From: Pseudomonas viridiflava
Lineage (GTDB): Bacteria; Pseudomonadota; Gammaproteobacteria; Pseudomonadales; Pseudomonadaceae
DNA: 64,000 nt
NCBI RefSeq assembly: GCF_900582625.1
Contig: NZ_UTIQ01000001.1
Coordinates: 806,001 to 870,000, forward strand
Reading direction: 5' to 3'
The notes under the pieces: generated by a model
Databases searched by the model: none
The model's input: only the letters and a program-made list of their open reading frames with translations
Told to the model about the DNA's origin: nothing
Position numbers and translations under genes: made by a program
Shown here: in pieces, positions 1 through 7,596 of the stretch
Position numbering within the stretch: position 1 is the first letter of the stretch
Layout of the letters: every line of letters starts with the position of its first letter

Positions 1-2
1 CC

Positions 3-725
3 CCACGGGACTTGCCCGACCTGCTCGGCAGCCTGACGCAAATTGCGCCGCTGCTCGATGCCATGCCCGGCGTGGTGTTCTTCATCAAAGACATGCAGGC
101 GCGCTACGTACTGGCCAACCAGACACTGGCGCAGCGCTGCGGCCTGCGCGACAAAAACGAACTGTTGGGCAAGACGGCGGCCGAGGTATTTCCCACCCGG
201 TTTGGCTCGCTGTATACCGAGCAAGATCTGCACGTAATGAGCGCCGGCAACCCGCTGAGCGACCAGTTGGAGCTGCACCTGTATCCCGGTCGCGAGCCCG
301 GTTGGTGCCTGACGCACAAGCTGGCATTGCGCGATGTGCACGGCGCGATCATTGGCATGGCGGGCATTTCATACGACCTGCTGGCGCCGCAATCCAGCCA
401 TCCGGCGTACCAGAAACTGGCCAGCGTCGACGCCCATATTCGCCAGCACTACGCCCAGCCCATCAGCTTGCGCGACCTCACGCAACTGGCGGGGTTGTCG
501 GTGGCGCAACTGGAGCGCCACTGCAAGCGCATCTTCCAGCTCACGCCGCGGCAGATGATTCACAAAGCGCGCCTGGGCGCCGCCTCGCAGCTACTGGCCG
601 GCGACTTGCCGATCACCGAAATCGCCCTGCTCTGCGGCTACACCGACCACAGCGCTTTCAGCCGCCAATTCAAAGCCCTCACCGGTTTGTCGCCGACGCG
701 TTATCGCGAAAGCCTCGCCCACTAA
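3..725 (+). CDS. PAS-AraC transcriptional regulator, 5' end cut by window edge
   Basis: The reading frame is open to the left edge, so the true start may lie outside; a TTG at 12 is the first start-like codon inside. An N-terminal PAS-like sensor domain (about residues 10-115, containing GVVFFIKDMQARYVLANQ) is followed by a C-terminal AraC-type double helix-turn-helix (about 155-235; second helix region GYTDHSAFSRQFK and the end GLSPTRYRE). It should bind DNA in the cytoplasm and respond to a small ligand. The next gene, about 100 bp downstream on the same strand, encodes a lyase resembling the hydroxyproline enzyme LhpC. I infer that this is the regulator of that pathway (LhpR-like), but the rest of the pathway is not in the window. 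Confidence 0.85.
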   Translation, partial: PRDLPDLLGSLTQIAPLLDAMPGVVFFIKDMQARYVLANQTLAQRCGLRDKNELLGKTAAEVFPTRFGSLYTEQDLHVMSAGNPLSDQLELHLYPGREPGWCLTHKLALRDVHGAIIGMAGISYDLLAPQSSHPAYQKLASVDAHIRQHYAQPISLRDLTQLAGLSVAQLERHCKRIFQLTPRQMIHKARLGAASQLLAGDLPITEIALLCGYTDHSAFSRQFKALTGLSPTRYRESLAH

Positions 726-828
726 CACCCCTTGATTGCCCGCCGCACGGAATTGTTTCCGCGTTGGCGCGTGGGCGTTTGTTCTGCCTTTTCCCGTCCG
801 TTACCTACAGCCATCCCAGGAGTCGCAC

Positions 829-1746
829 ATGAACAACAAGCCTAACTGGAGCGGGGTGTTTCCCGCCGTCACCACACAATTTCGCGCTGACTTTTCCGTG
901 GACCTGGACGCCACCCATGCGGTCATCAGCGGGCTGGTACGCGATGGCGTGTCGGGTCTGGTGATCTGCGGCACGGTGGGGGAAAACACCTCGCTGAGTG
1001 TCGAGGAAAAAATCAGCCTGGTCGAAGTGGCCAAAGACGCCTCGGCCGGGCGCGTACCGGTGATTTCCGGTGTGGCCGAATTCACCAGCCTCAACGCCAG
1101 CAAGGTGGCCAAAGAGGTTCAACGCGTGGGCGCTGACGGCATCATGTTGATGCCCGCGTTGGTGTACTCCTCCAAACCGTTCGAAACCGCCGCGCACTTT
1201 CGCAGCGTGGCCGCCAGCATCGACCTGCCGGTGATGGTCTACAACAACCCGCCGATCTACAAAAACGATGTGACGCCCGACATCCTCATTTCCCTGGCCG
1301 ACTGCGACAACATCGTCTGCTTCAAAGACTCCTCCGGCGACACCCGCCGCTTCATCGACGTGCGCAACGAAGTCGGCGACCGCTTCGTGCTGTTCGCCGG
1401 GCTTGATGACGTGGTGCTGGAAAGCATTGCCGTGGGCGCCGTGGGCTGGGTATCGGGCATGTCCAACGCATTTCCCAAAGAAGGCGAAACCTTGTTCCGC
1501 CTTGCCAAAGCCGGGCGGTTCGCCGAGGCAATGCCACTGTACGAATGGTTTATGCCTTTGCTGCACCTGGACGCCCGTCCGGACCTGGTGCAATGCATCA
1601 AACTCTGCGAGCAGATCATGCAACGCGGCACCGCCCTCACCCGCCCACCGCGCCTGGCGTTGCCCGACAGTGATCGGCAGTTTGTAGAAAGCGTGATGGA
1701 AAAAGCACTGGCCAAGCGGCCGGTGTTGTTGGACGTAGGGTTGTAA
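829..1746 (+). CDS. Dihydrodipicolinate synthase family lyase, probable LhpC (pyrroline-4-hydroxy-2-carboxylate deaminase)
   Basis: A 305-residue class I aldolase-type TIM barrel. The Schiff-base lysine is K166 (in CFKDSSGD) and the catalytic tyrosine Y138 (in VMVYNNPP); GTVGENTSLS stands for the family GTTGE loop. The ATG at 829 follows AGGAG at a good distance. The frame continues upstream to 736, but that part has no ribosome site and is not family-like. The sequence resembles, from memory, P. aeruginosa LhpC, which deaminates the D-hydroxyproline oxidation product to 2-oxoglutarate semialdehyde, rather than DapA of lysine synthesis. The divergence of the GTTGE loop also argues against DapA. 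The PAS-AraC neighbour supports a catabolic role. The exact substrate is inferred. Confidence 0.85.
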   Translation: MNNKPNWSGVFPAVTTQFRADFSVDLDATHAVISGLVRDGVSGLVICGTVGENTSLSVEEKISLVEVAKDASAGRVPVISGVAEFTSLNASKVAKEVQRVGADGIMLMPALVYSSKPFETAAHFRSVAASIDLPVMVYNNPPIYKNDVTPDILISLADCDNIVCFKDSSGDTRRFIDVRNEVGDRFVLFAGLDDVVLESIAVGAVGWVSGMSNAFPKEGETLFRLAKAGRFAEAMPLYEWFMPLLHLDARPDLVQCIKLCEQIMQRGTALTRPPRLALPDSDRQFVESVMEKALAKRPVLLDVGL

Positions 1747-1750
1747 AAAA

Positions 1751-1830
1751 GCATCGCGGCTAATCGGGATGCCGCCCAGCCGCTCCTACAGAAAGCGCGA
1801 TACCTGTGGGAGCGGCTTCAGCCGCGATGC
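1751..1830. repeat. REP pair (inverted)
   Basis: Two oppositely oriented copies of the pseudomonad REP unit: GCATCGCGGCTAA...AGCCGCTCCTACA (the first interrupted by about 12 bases) and TGTGGGAGCGGCTTCAGCCG. They lie just after the LhpC-like gene stop. Paired as a foldback they form a REPIN/BIME-type unit. Confidence 0.75.
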
Positions 1831-1865
1831 CCTTGACCTTAAAAAAATCCCAAACCCACCAAAAA

Positions 1866-1987
1866 TCGAGATCGAGCGAGCTAGAGCCCTACAAGGCAAA
1901 AAGCCCTGCTGAAAGCGGAGTTGGCTGTAGCCAATGAGCATTTCAGCAGGGCTTTTTAACGCCGGAGGGCCGACGCGCAGCCGATCG
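1866..1987. repeat. Nested-stem intergenic repeat, copy A (bidirectional terminator-like)
   Basis: A ~120 bp element shared with positions 22500, 30838, 40487 and 44171. Order: outer end GATCGAGCGAGCTAGAGC, CAAGGC, left arm 1898-1914, core GCGGAG-TTGGCTGTAGCCAA-TGAGCAT with its own hairpin, right arm 1941-1957, AACGCC, GGCCGACG, outer end CCGATCG. The arms are a perfect 17 bp inverted repeat (AAAAAGCCCTGCTGAAA), giving an A-tract on one side and a T-tract on the other. It lies between the convergent lhpC-like and hpt genes and probably terminates both. Confidence 0.8.
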
Positions 1988-1992
1988 GTTTC

Positions 1993-2550
1993 CTACATAT
2001 CTTTGACGGCGTAGATCCCTGGGGCATTACGCCAATAGCCCTTGTAATCCATGCCATAACCAAACACATACCGATCCACACACGGCATACCCACATAATC
2101 GGCCTTCAAATCCGGCCGCGCCTTACGGTCGTGGGTTTTGTCGACCAGCACGGCGATGCGCACGTGCTTGGCGCCAGCATGGCGGCAGAAGTCGATGATG
2201 GCGCCCAGGGTGTGACCTTCGTCGAGGATGTCGTCGATGATCAGCACTTCGCGATCAATGAAGGAAATCTCGGGTTTGGCTTTCCAAAACAGCTCGCCAC
2301 CGCTGGTTTCGTTGCGGTAACGCGTGGCGTGCAGGTACGAAAGTTCGAGCGGGAAGTTCAGTTTGGGCAGCAGCTTGCCGGAGAAAATCAGGCCGCCGTT
2401 CATGACGCAAAACACCACCGGATTGCTCTCGGCCATTTCGCTGTTGATGGCGGCTGCCATGGTGTCGATGGCCACTTCGACCTCGGCGTTGCTGTACAGG
2501 CAATCGGCCTCGGCCATCACTTGCTGGATGTGGGCGATATCGACGGACAT
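1993..2550 (-). CDS. hpt: Hypoxanthine-guanine phosphoribosyltransferase
   Basis: 185 residues, the usual length. It makes IMP or GMP from hypoxanthine or guanine plus PRPP in purine salvage, in the cytoplasm. The PRPP-binding signature VLIIDDILDEGHT is at residues 102-114, and the flexible-loop/purine region GYGMDYKGYWRN near the C-terminus is typical of the bacterial family. The ATG at 2550 is preceded by AGGAAT. It is divergent from upp across about 260 bp, as in PAO1 (hpt-upp-uraA, from memory). Its 3' end abuts the repeat at 1866-1987. Confidence 0.93.
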   Translation of the reverse strand: MSVDIAHIQQVMAEADCLYSNAEVEVAIDTMAAAINSEMAESNPVVFCVMNGGLIFSGKLLPKLNFPLELSYLHATRYRNETSGGELFWKAKPEISFIDREVLIIDDILDEGHTLGAIIDFCRHAGAKHVRIAVLVDKTHDRKARPDLKADYVGMPCVDRYVFGYGMDYKGYWRNAPGIYAVKDM

Positions 2551-2694
2551 GGGCTATTCCTCACGGGGTCTAGGTGCTGATCAAAACCTGATCAAGGCGT
2601 CAAAATAAAAGTCGGCAAAGGTACGCATCCCCTTGGCGTGGGGCAAGCCCCATCGGTCACGTGTCGCCAATGATGCGCGGCGTATCTGTTGGCG

Positions 2695-2724
2695 ACATTT
2701 CCTGTCCGCAGGTACAGGAAATGT
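2695..2724. promoter_or_regulatory. Perfect 11-bp inverted repeat upstream of upp
   Basis: ACATTTCCTGT (2695-2705) and ACAGGAAATGT (2714-2724) are exact inverted copies separated by 8 bases, about 90 bp before the upp ATG in the divergent hpt/upp gap. It could be an operator or a leader hairpin; I do not recognise the binding protein. Confidence 0.5.
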
Positions 2725-2812
2725 AGGCGACCACCCAGTCACGGCGCCACTTGGCATATCGAATGCTTTACTCTTGGCACAATTTTTTGCCAGCACGTTC
2801 GGAGCCCACCCC

Positions 2813-3451
2813 ATGCCCATCCGCGAAATCCGCCACCCACTGATCCGCCACAAGCTAGGTCTGATGCGTCGCGCCGATATCAGCACAAAAAACTTCCGCG
2901 AACTGGCCCAGGAAGTGGGCGCTCTGCTCACCTACGAAGCCACCCAGGATCTGCCCCTGGAAAACTACGCCATCGACGGCTGGTGCGGCACTGTTCATGT
3001 GGAAAAAATTGCCGGCAAGAAAATCACCATCGTGCCGATTCTGCGGGCCGGCATTGGCATGCTCGAAGGCGTGCTCAGCCTGATTCCAGGCGCCAAGGTC
3101 AGCGCCGTGGGCGTGGCGCGTAATGAAGAAACGCTGCAAGCGCACACGTATCTGGAAAAGCTGGTGCCGGAAATTGATGAGCGCCTGGCGCTGATTATCG
3201 ACCCGATGCTGGCCACCGGCGGCTCGATGGTTGCCACCATCGACCTGCTGAAAAAAGCCGGCTGCAAAGACATTCGTGCCATGGTGCTGGTGGCCGCGCC
3301 GGAAGGCATCAAGGCGGTGCAAGACGCGCACCCCGAGGTGATGATCTTCACCGCCTCCATCGATGAAAAACTCAACGAACACGGCTACATCATTCCCGGG
3401 CTGGGCGATGCCGGCGACAAGATTTTCGGCACCAAGCAAAAGGACGCCTAA
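2813..3451 (+). CDS. upp: Uracil phosphoribosyltransferase
   Basis: 212 residues. It converts uracil and PRPP to UMP in pyrimidine salvage. The PRPP loop [10 protein letters not shown] is at residues 130-139, and the C-terminal uracil-binding stretch [17 protein letters not shown] is diagnostic of the family. The ATG at 2813 gives the standard [10 protein letters not shown] start; the frame upstream to 2633 is not family-like. The uracil permease gene starts 3 bases after the stop, so the two are an operon linking uptake to phosphoribosylation. Confidence 0.96.
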   Translation: MPIREIRHPLIRHKLGLMRRADISTKNFRELAQEVGALLTYEATQDLPLENYAIDGWCGTVHVEKIAGKKITIVPILRAGIGMLEGVLSLIPGAKVSAVGVARNEETLQAHTYLEKLVPEIDERLALIIDPMLATGGSMVATIDLLKKAGCKDIRAMVLVAAPEGIKAVQDAHPEVMIFTASIDEKLNEHGYIIPGLGDAGDKIFGTKQKDA

Positions 3452-3454
3452 GCG

Positions 3455-4729
3455 ATGCAAGACGACTTCAACGATCCACTCTGGCGCACGGTGCTGTCGG
3501 GCGCACAGATGCTGTTTGTGGCGTTTGGCGCCTTGGTGCTGATGCCGCTGATTACCGGATTGGATCCCAACGTGGCGTTGTTCACCGCTGGCCTGGGCAC
3601 CATCTTGTTCCAGATCGTCACGGGCCGGCAGGTGCCGGTTTTCTTGGCGTCGAGCTTTGCCTTTATCACGCCGATCATTCTTGCCAAGGGCCAGTTCGGC
3701 CTGGCCGCCACCATGGGCGGTATTGTCGCGGCAGGCTTCGTTTACACCTTTCTCGGCTTGGCCGTGAAAATCAAAGGCACCGGGTTTATCGACCGTCTGC
3801 TGCCGCCGGTGGTCATCGGCCCGGTGGTGATTTCCATCGGCCTGGCCATGGCGCCAATCGCCGCCAACATGGCCATGGGCAAATCCGGCGATGGCGCCGA
3901 GTTGATCCCGTACAAAACCGCCATGCTGATCTCCATGCCGGCATTGCTGACAACGTTGATCGTCGCCGTGTTCGGCAAAGGCATCTTCCGCTTGGTGCCG
4001 ATCATTTCCGGCGTGCTGGTGGGCTTTGCCCTGGCGTTTTATTTCGGCGTGGTCGACACCGCCAAAATCGCCGCAGCACCGTGGCTGGAACTGCCGAAAT
4101 TCACCGCGCCGGAATTCAACTGGCAGGCAATTCTGTTCATTGTGCCGGTGGCCCTGGCGCCGGCCATTGAACACATCGGCGGCGTGATTGCCGTGGGCAG
4201 CGTGACCGGTCGCGACTACCTGAAAAAGCCTGGCTTGCACCGCACCCTGCTGGGCGACGGCATCGCTACCTCGGTAGCCGGCCTGTTTGGCGGCCCGCCC
4301 AACACCACCTACGCCGAAGTCACTGGCGCGGTGATGCTGACGAAAAACTACAACCCGAAAATCATGACCTGGGCGGCCGTCTTCGCCATCGTGCTGGCCT
4401 TTATCGGCAAGTTCGGCGCGTTGCTGCAAAGCATTCCGGTACCGGTCATGGGCGGCATTTTGTGCCTGCTGTTCGGCTCGATCGCGGCGGTGGGCATGAA
4501 CACGCTGATTCGCCATAAGGTCGACCTCAGCGAAGCGCGCAATCTGGTGATTGTGTCGGTGACGCTGGTGTTCGGCATCGGCGGCGTGCTGGTCGGCACC
4601 GGCACCGGGCCGGATGACGTCGGCCTCAAAGGCATTGCCCTGTGTGCCATCGTCGCCATCGCCTTGAATTTGCTGCTGCCGGGTAACGACAGCTGGAAGC
4701 GCAAGGCTGAAGGCGAGATCGATCTCTAA
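3455..4729 (+). CDS. uraA: Uracil permease (NCS2/NAT family)
   Basis: 424 residues with about 12-14 hydrophobic segments, an inner-membrane uracil:proton symporter. The family region GLFGGPPNTTYAEVTGAV is present, as is the substrate-site stretch PVALAPAIEHIGG. It begins 3 bases after upp and must be translated from the same message. A GC-rich hairpin lies just past the stop. Confidence 0.94.
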   Translation: MQDDFNDPLWRTVLSGAQMLFVAFGALVLMPLITGLDPNVALFTAGLGTILFQIVTGRQVPVFLASSFAFITPIILAKGQFGLAATMGGIVAAGFVYTFLGLAVKIKGTGFIDRLLPPVVIGPVVISIGLAMAPIAANMAMGKSGDGAELIPYKTAMLISMPALLTTLIVAVFGKGIFRLVPIISGVLVGFALAFYFGVVDTAKIAAAPWLELPKFTAPEFNWQAILFIVPVALAPAIEHIGGVIAVGSVTGRDYLKKPGLHRTLLGDGIATSVAGLFGGPPNTTYAEVTGAVMLTKNYNPKIMTWAAVFAIVLAFIGKFGALLQSIPVPVMGGILCLLFGSIAAVGMNTLIRHKVDLSEARNLVIVSVTLVFGIGGVLVGTGTGPDDVGLKGIALCAIVAIALNLLLPGNDSWKRKAEGEIDL

Positions 4730-4756
4730 CGCGGCGACTGCATCGCCTGCTCTTTC

Positions 4757-4779
4757 CTAGACGGCCGCCGGCCGTCTAG
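4757..4779. terminator. Palindromic hairpin between convergent genes
   Basis: CTAGACGGC and GCCGTCTAG are 9 bp arms around CGCCG, overlapping the TAG stop of the minus-strand dehydrogenase. No clear T-tract follows, so termination is plausible but not certain. Confidence 0.45.
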
Positions 4780-5801
4780 CGACTCCCGTACAAAATCTTC
4801 TCCGCCAACGCATCCGCCACCCGCGCGGGCGAGCGCTTGTCTGCCTGTGCGTGGCCATAAATTTCCGTTAAGCGCCGATCGATCTGGGTGAGGTGCGCGG
4901 TAATGGCTGGCAGCTCTTCACCGCGATGTTTGAGTGCGACATAAATCAGCCCGCCGGAATTGATGACGTAATCCGGCGCGTAGAGGATGCCGCGCGCTTC
5001 CAGTTCGTCCGCCGCGTTGGCGCTGAGCAGTTGGTTATTGGCCGCGCCTGCCACCGCCGAGCAGCGCAGCTTGGCCACGCTGGCCGAATTCAAAACGCCG
5101 CCCAGGCCGCACGGCGCAAGGATGTCGCACGGTGTGCAAAGCAGCGCTTCGTTGGCCACCGGCCGGGCGTTCAGCTGCTCGACGGCCAATTGCACGCGGC
5201 CGGGGTCGAGGTCGCTGACCAACAGTTCGGCGCCCGCTGCGTGCAGCTGTTCGGCGAGGGCGAAGCCGACGTTGCCCAAGCCCTGAATGGCCACGCGCAA
5301 GCCTTCCAGGTCGTCGCTGCCCAAGCGCGCCTGGGCAGTGGCGCGGATGCCAGCGAACACGCCCATGGCGGTGTGCGGCGACGGGTCGCCGGCGCTGGTG
5401 GTGCTGGTGACGTGGCGGGTGTATTGCGCTACGCAGTCCATGTCGGCGCTGAGGGTGCCGCTGTCGATGGCGGTGATGTACTGGCCGCCGAGGCTGTCGA
5501 TGGCGCGGCCAAACGCTTCGAACAAGGCGGCGCGGTTGTCGACGCCGGGCGGCCGCAAGATCACCGCCTTGCCGCCGCCCTGGCTTAGGCCTGCGAGCGC
5601 GGCTTTGTAGCTCATGCCCTGAGCCAGGCGCACGGCGTCGTCGATGGCGCTTTTTTCGTCGGGGTAACTGAGGTAGCGGCAACCGCCCAGCGCTGGGCCG
5701 AGTCGGCTGTTGTGAATGACGATAACGGCCCGAAGCCCGGTAGCCGCATCGTTGAAACAGTGCAGGGCCTCGACACGTGCCGCTTCCATTAAAGCGAACA
5801 T
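4776..5801 (-). CDS. Leu/Val-type amino acid dehydrogenase
   Basis: 341 residues of the Glu/Leu/Phe/Val dehydrogenase family; NAD-dependent oxidative deamination of branched-chain amino acids to keto acids. The catalytic lysine K78 lies in GLSQGGGKAV and a second lysine in GMSYKAAL. The Rossmann motif is IQGLGNVG, and NSGGLIYVA near the C-terminus is characteristic. The ATG at 5801 follows AAGGAGT with 7-base spacing; an upstream in-frame extension lacks a ribosome site. From memory it matches the PAO1 gene annotated leucine dehydrogenase, which also sits beside a SirB1-like gene. The preferred substrate (Leu, Val or Phe) cannot be read from sequence. Confidence 0.88.
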   Translation of the reverse strand: MFALMEAARVEALHCFNDAATGLRAVIVIHNSRLGPALGGCRYLSYPDEKSAIDDAVRLAQGMSYKAALAGLSQGGGKAVILRPPGVDNRAALFEAFGRAIDSLGGQYITAIDSGTLSADMDCVAQYTRHVTSTTSAGDPSPHTAMGVFAGIRATAQARLGSDDLEGLRVAIQGLGNVGFALAEQLHAAGAELLVSDLDPGRVQLAVEQLNARPVANEALLCTPCDILAPCGLGGVLNSASVAKLRCSAVAGAANNQLLSANAADELEARGILYAPDYVINSGGLIYVALKHRGEELPAITAHLTQIDRRLTEIYGHAQADKRSPARVADALAEKILYGSR

Positions 5802-5967
5802 GTGATGACTCCTTATTGTTGTGGTTCCGAGCAGTATAGGTGGCCGCATACGACCCAACTGACCAGGCGAGCATAAGCAAGGCCGCGTTGCGCAAAGCCA
5901 GGCATAACGCCGCGCTGGACGAAGTGTTAGCTAACCGCTACAACCCTAGGGCGACCCGGAGAAGCCC

Positions 5968-6771
5968 ATGACCCCACGCCAAGCCTGCCTTGCCTGTCTG
6001 GACCGTGAACCGCCTGCGCTGTTCGAAGCCGCGCTATGGATTGCGGCTGAGCACGACGACAGCCTGGTGCCGCAACAGGTGCTGCGCGAATTCACCGGTT
6101 TGGTTCATCAGGTCAGCAGCGGCTTGCCCCATCTGCCCGCCCATGAACTGGCGCAACCGTTGCTGCGACGCCTTGGCGAAATCGATTTCCACGAAGACGA
6201 CAGCAGCCCTCTACTACCCCGCTCCGCCCTGCTCGATCAGGTGCTGCTGCGCAAGCGTGGACAACCATTGTCGCTGGCACTGATTGCCCTGGAGCTGGCC
6301 GAGCGCCTGCACATTCCTCTGCAAGGCGTGAATTTCCCCGGCCATTTTTTGCTGCGTGTGCCTGGCGCCGATCATCTGCTCGACCCCAGCAGCGGGCGCC
6401 GTCTGTATACCCGCGACTGCCGCGAGTTACTGCTGCGCACCCTGGGCCCGAAAGCGGAGCTGCATGCCACGCACCTGCAAAGCTGCACTGCGCGGCAGAT
6501 GCTGCAACGCCTGTCGCGCAATCTGCGTGGTTTGCACACGCAGGCGCAGGAGCCGCTGGCGGCGTTGAAAGATGCGGAGCGGGTGCTGTTGCTCGGTTCG
6601 CCTAATCTGGTCGATCACTTGGCGCGGGCCGACATTTACCGCCAGCTCGACTGCCCGCAGGCCGAGCGTTACGACGTGGAACACGCGCTGTTGCTGAGCG
6701 AGGACACAGCCCAGCGCCTGCTGCTCAGCGAGCGCTTGCGCCAGCTGCGGGCCACGCCGGAACTGCACTGA
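5968..6771 (+). CDS. SirB1-like protein (transglutaminase-like fold plus TPR-like tail)
   Basis: 267 residues. The N-terminal two thirds resemble the SirB1 family: helical start, then GQPLSLALIALELAERL and GVNFPGHFLLR, where families with this fold place Cys/His residues. The histidine of FPGHF is kept, but the usual catalytic cysteine position is not obvious, so it may be non-enzymatic. The C-terminal part (about 190-260) looks like two TPR-type helical repeats. It is divergent from the dehydrogenase at 4776-5801, and the ATG follows GGAG. The biochemical function is not known to me. Confidence 0.75.
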   Translation: MTPRQACLACLDREPPALFEAALWIAAEHDDSLVPQQVLREFTGLVHQVSSGLPHLPAHELAQPLLRRLGEIDFHEDDSSPLLPRSALLDQVLLRKRGQPLSLALIALELAERLHIPLQGVNFPGHFLLRVPGADHLLDPSSGRRLYTRDCRELLLRTLGPKAELHATHLQSCTARQMLQRLSRNLRGLHTQAQEPLAALKDAERVLLLGSPNLVDHLARADIYRQLDCPQAERYDVEHALLLSEDTAQRLLLSERLRQLRATPELH

Positions 6772-6788
6772 GCCCGGCGGCAAAACCC

Positions 6789-7592
6789 TCAGGGATAACT
6801 GAAGCGCTTCACCATGGTCAACTCGCCCGTGGCGCGCATGGGCACGATGAACGATTCCTGCTTTTCGTTGGCGGTGCCTTCCTGGGAAATGACGGTGACC
6901 TGGGCGGTGGTGAGAATTTGCTCGGGGGTTTCCACGCCTTCTTCATCGCTGCTGGAACCGCCGCCGAAGTAGTTCACGTACACCAAGTATTCACCGCTCA
7001 GCGGCGTCGGCGAGGCGAACATTTCCGGGCCGAAGCCGGTGGTCACGTCCACATCGAGCGCGCCGCCATTGGCAGCCGAACGATCGCCATACCAAATGTG
7101 CCCGCCATCGGGCGTGACCACGTGCAGGTCGAGGTCGGTGTTGTCGCTGTCCCACGACAGCACCACGCGCAGCTTGGCGGCGGTTTCGCCGCTGCCGCGG
7201 TTGTAGAACTGCACGCGGTGTTTGGCGGTGCCTTCGGCGTTGCGTACTTCCACGCTGTTGCTGCCGGAGGGGAACACGAACGGGCGGTCGAAGCTGCCGT
7301 CTTCCTGCACTTTCAGCGGCATGCTGATGCCGTTGACGATCAAGCGCGCCGGCTTGCTCGCGTCTTTGGGCGTGGCGGTGATCTGCCCGGCGATGCGCGC
7401 GGTGTTGGCTTGGTCGGCCGCGCTGTTCACCGAGGAAGCGGGGTAATTCACTTCCTGCATAAAGTGCGCGCCCTCGTCGGAGCCTTTGCGCCAGCCGCCA
7501 ACCGGCGTGTCGATTTGCACACCGTCGGTGGCGAGCGCCGCCAGCGGCAAGCAGGCGAGGAACAGGGCGATTTCAGTCAGGCGTACACGCAT
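6789..7592 (-). CDS. magF: MagF-like DUF2135 periplasmic protein, last gene of mag operon
   Basis: 267 residues with a signal peptide (about 1-21, MRVRLTEIALFLACLPLAALA). The core carries the DUF2135/YfaP pattern: an SNSVEVRN strand, then DLDLHVVTPDGGHIWYGD, ending in FIVPMRATGEL. It starts 4 bases after the magE stop, so it is translationally coupled. In PAO1 MagF was reported in an inner-membrane complex with MagA, MagB and MagD; the same role is inferred here. It is a paralogue of magA (16374-17162), which shares the LHVVTPDG and GPEMF motifs and the spacing between them. Confidence 0.85.
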   Translation of the reverse strand: MRVRLTEIALFLACLPLAALATDGVQIDTPVGGWRKGSDEGAHFMQEVNYPASSVNSAADQANTARIAGQITATPKDASKPARLIVNGISMPLKVQEDGSFDRPFVFPSGSNSVEVRNAEGTAKHRVQFYNRGSGETAAKLRVVLSWDSDNTDLDLHVVTPDGGHIWYGDRSAANGGALDVDVTTGFGPEMFASPTPLSGEYLVYVNYFGGGSSSDEEGVETPEQILTTAQVTVISQEGTANEKQESFIVPMRATGELTMVKRFSYP

Positions 7593-7596
7593 GGGG

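Noticed and set aside
1866..1987. Nested-stem repeats as integron attC sites
   Set aside because: They fold on themselves, but I see no RYYYAAC/GTTRRRY cores at the ends, no cassette-like series of genes between copies and no integrase.
2855..4516. Minus-strand open frame of about 553 codons opposite upp/uraA
   Set aside because: Spans two genes on the other strand and is rich in His, Gln, Arg and Gly without any domain; a by-product of third-position GC.
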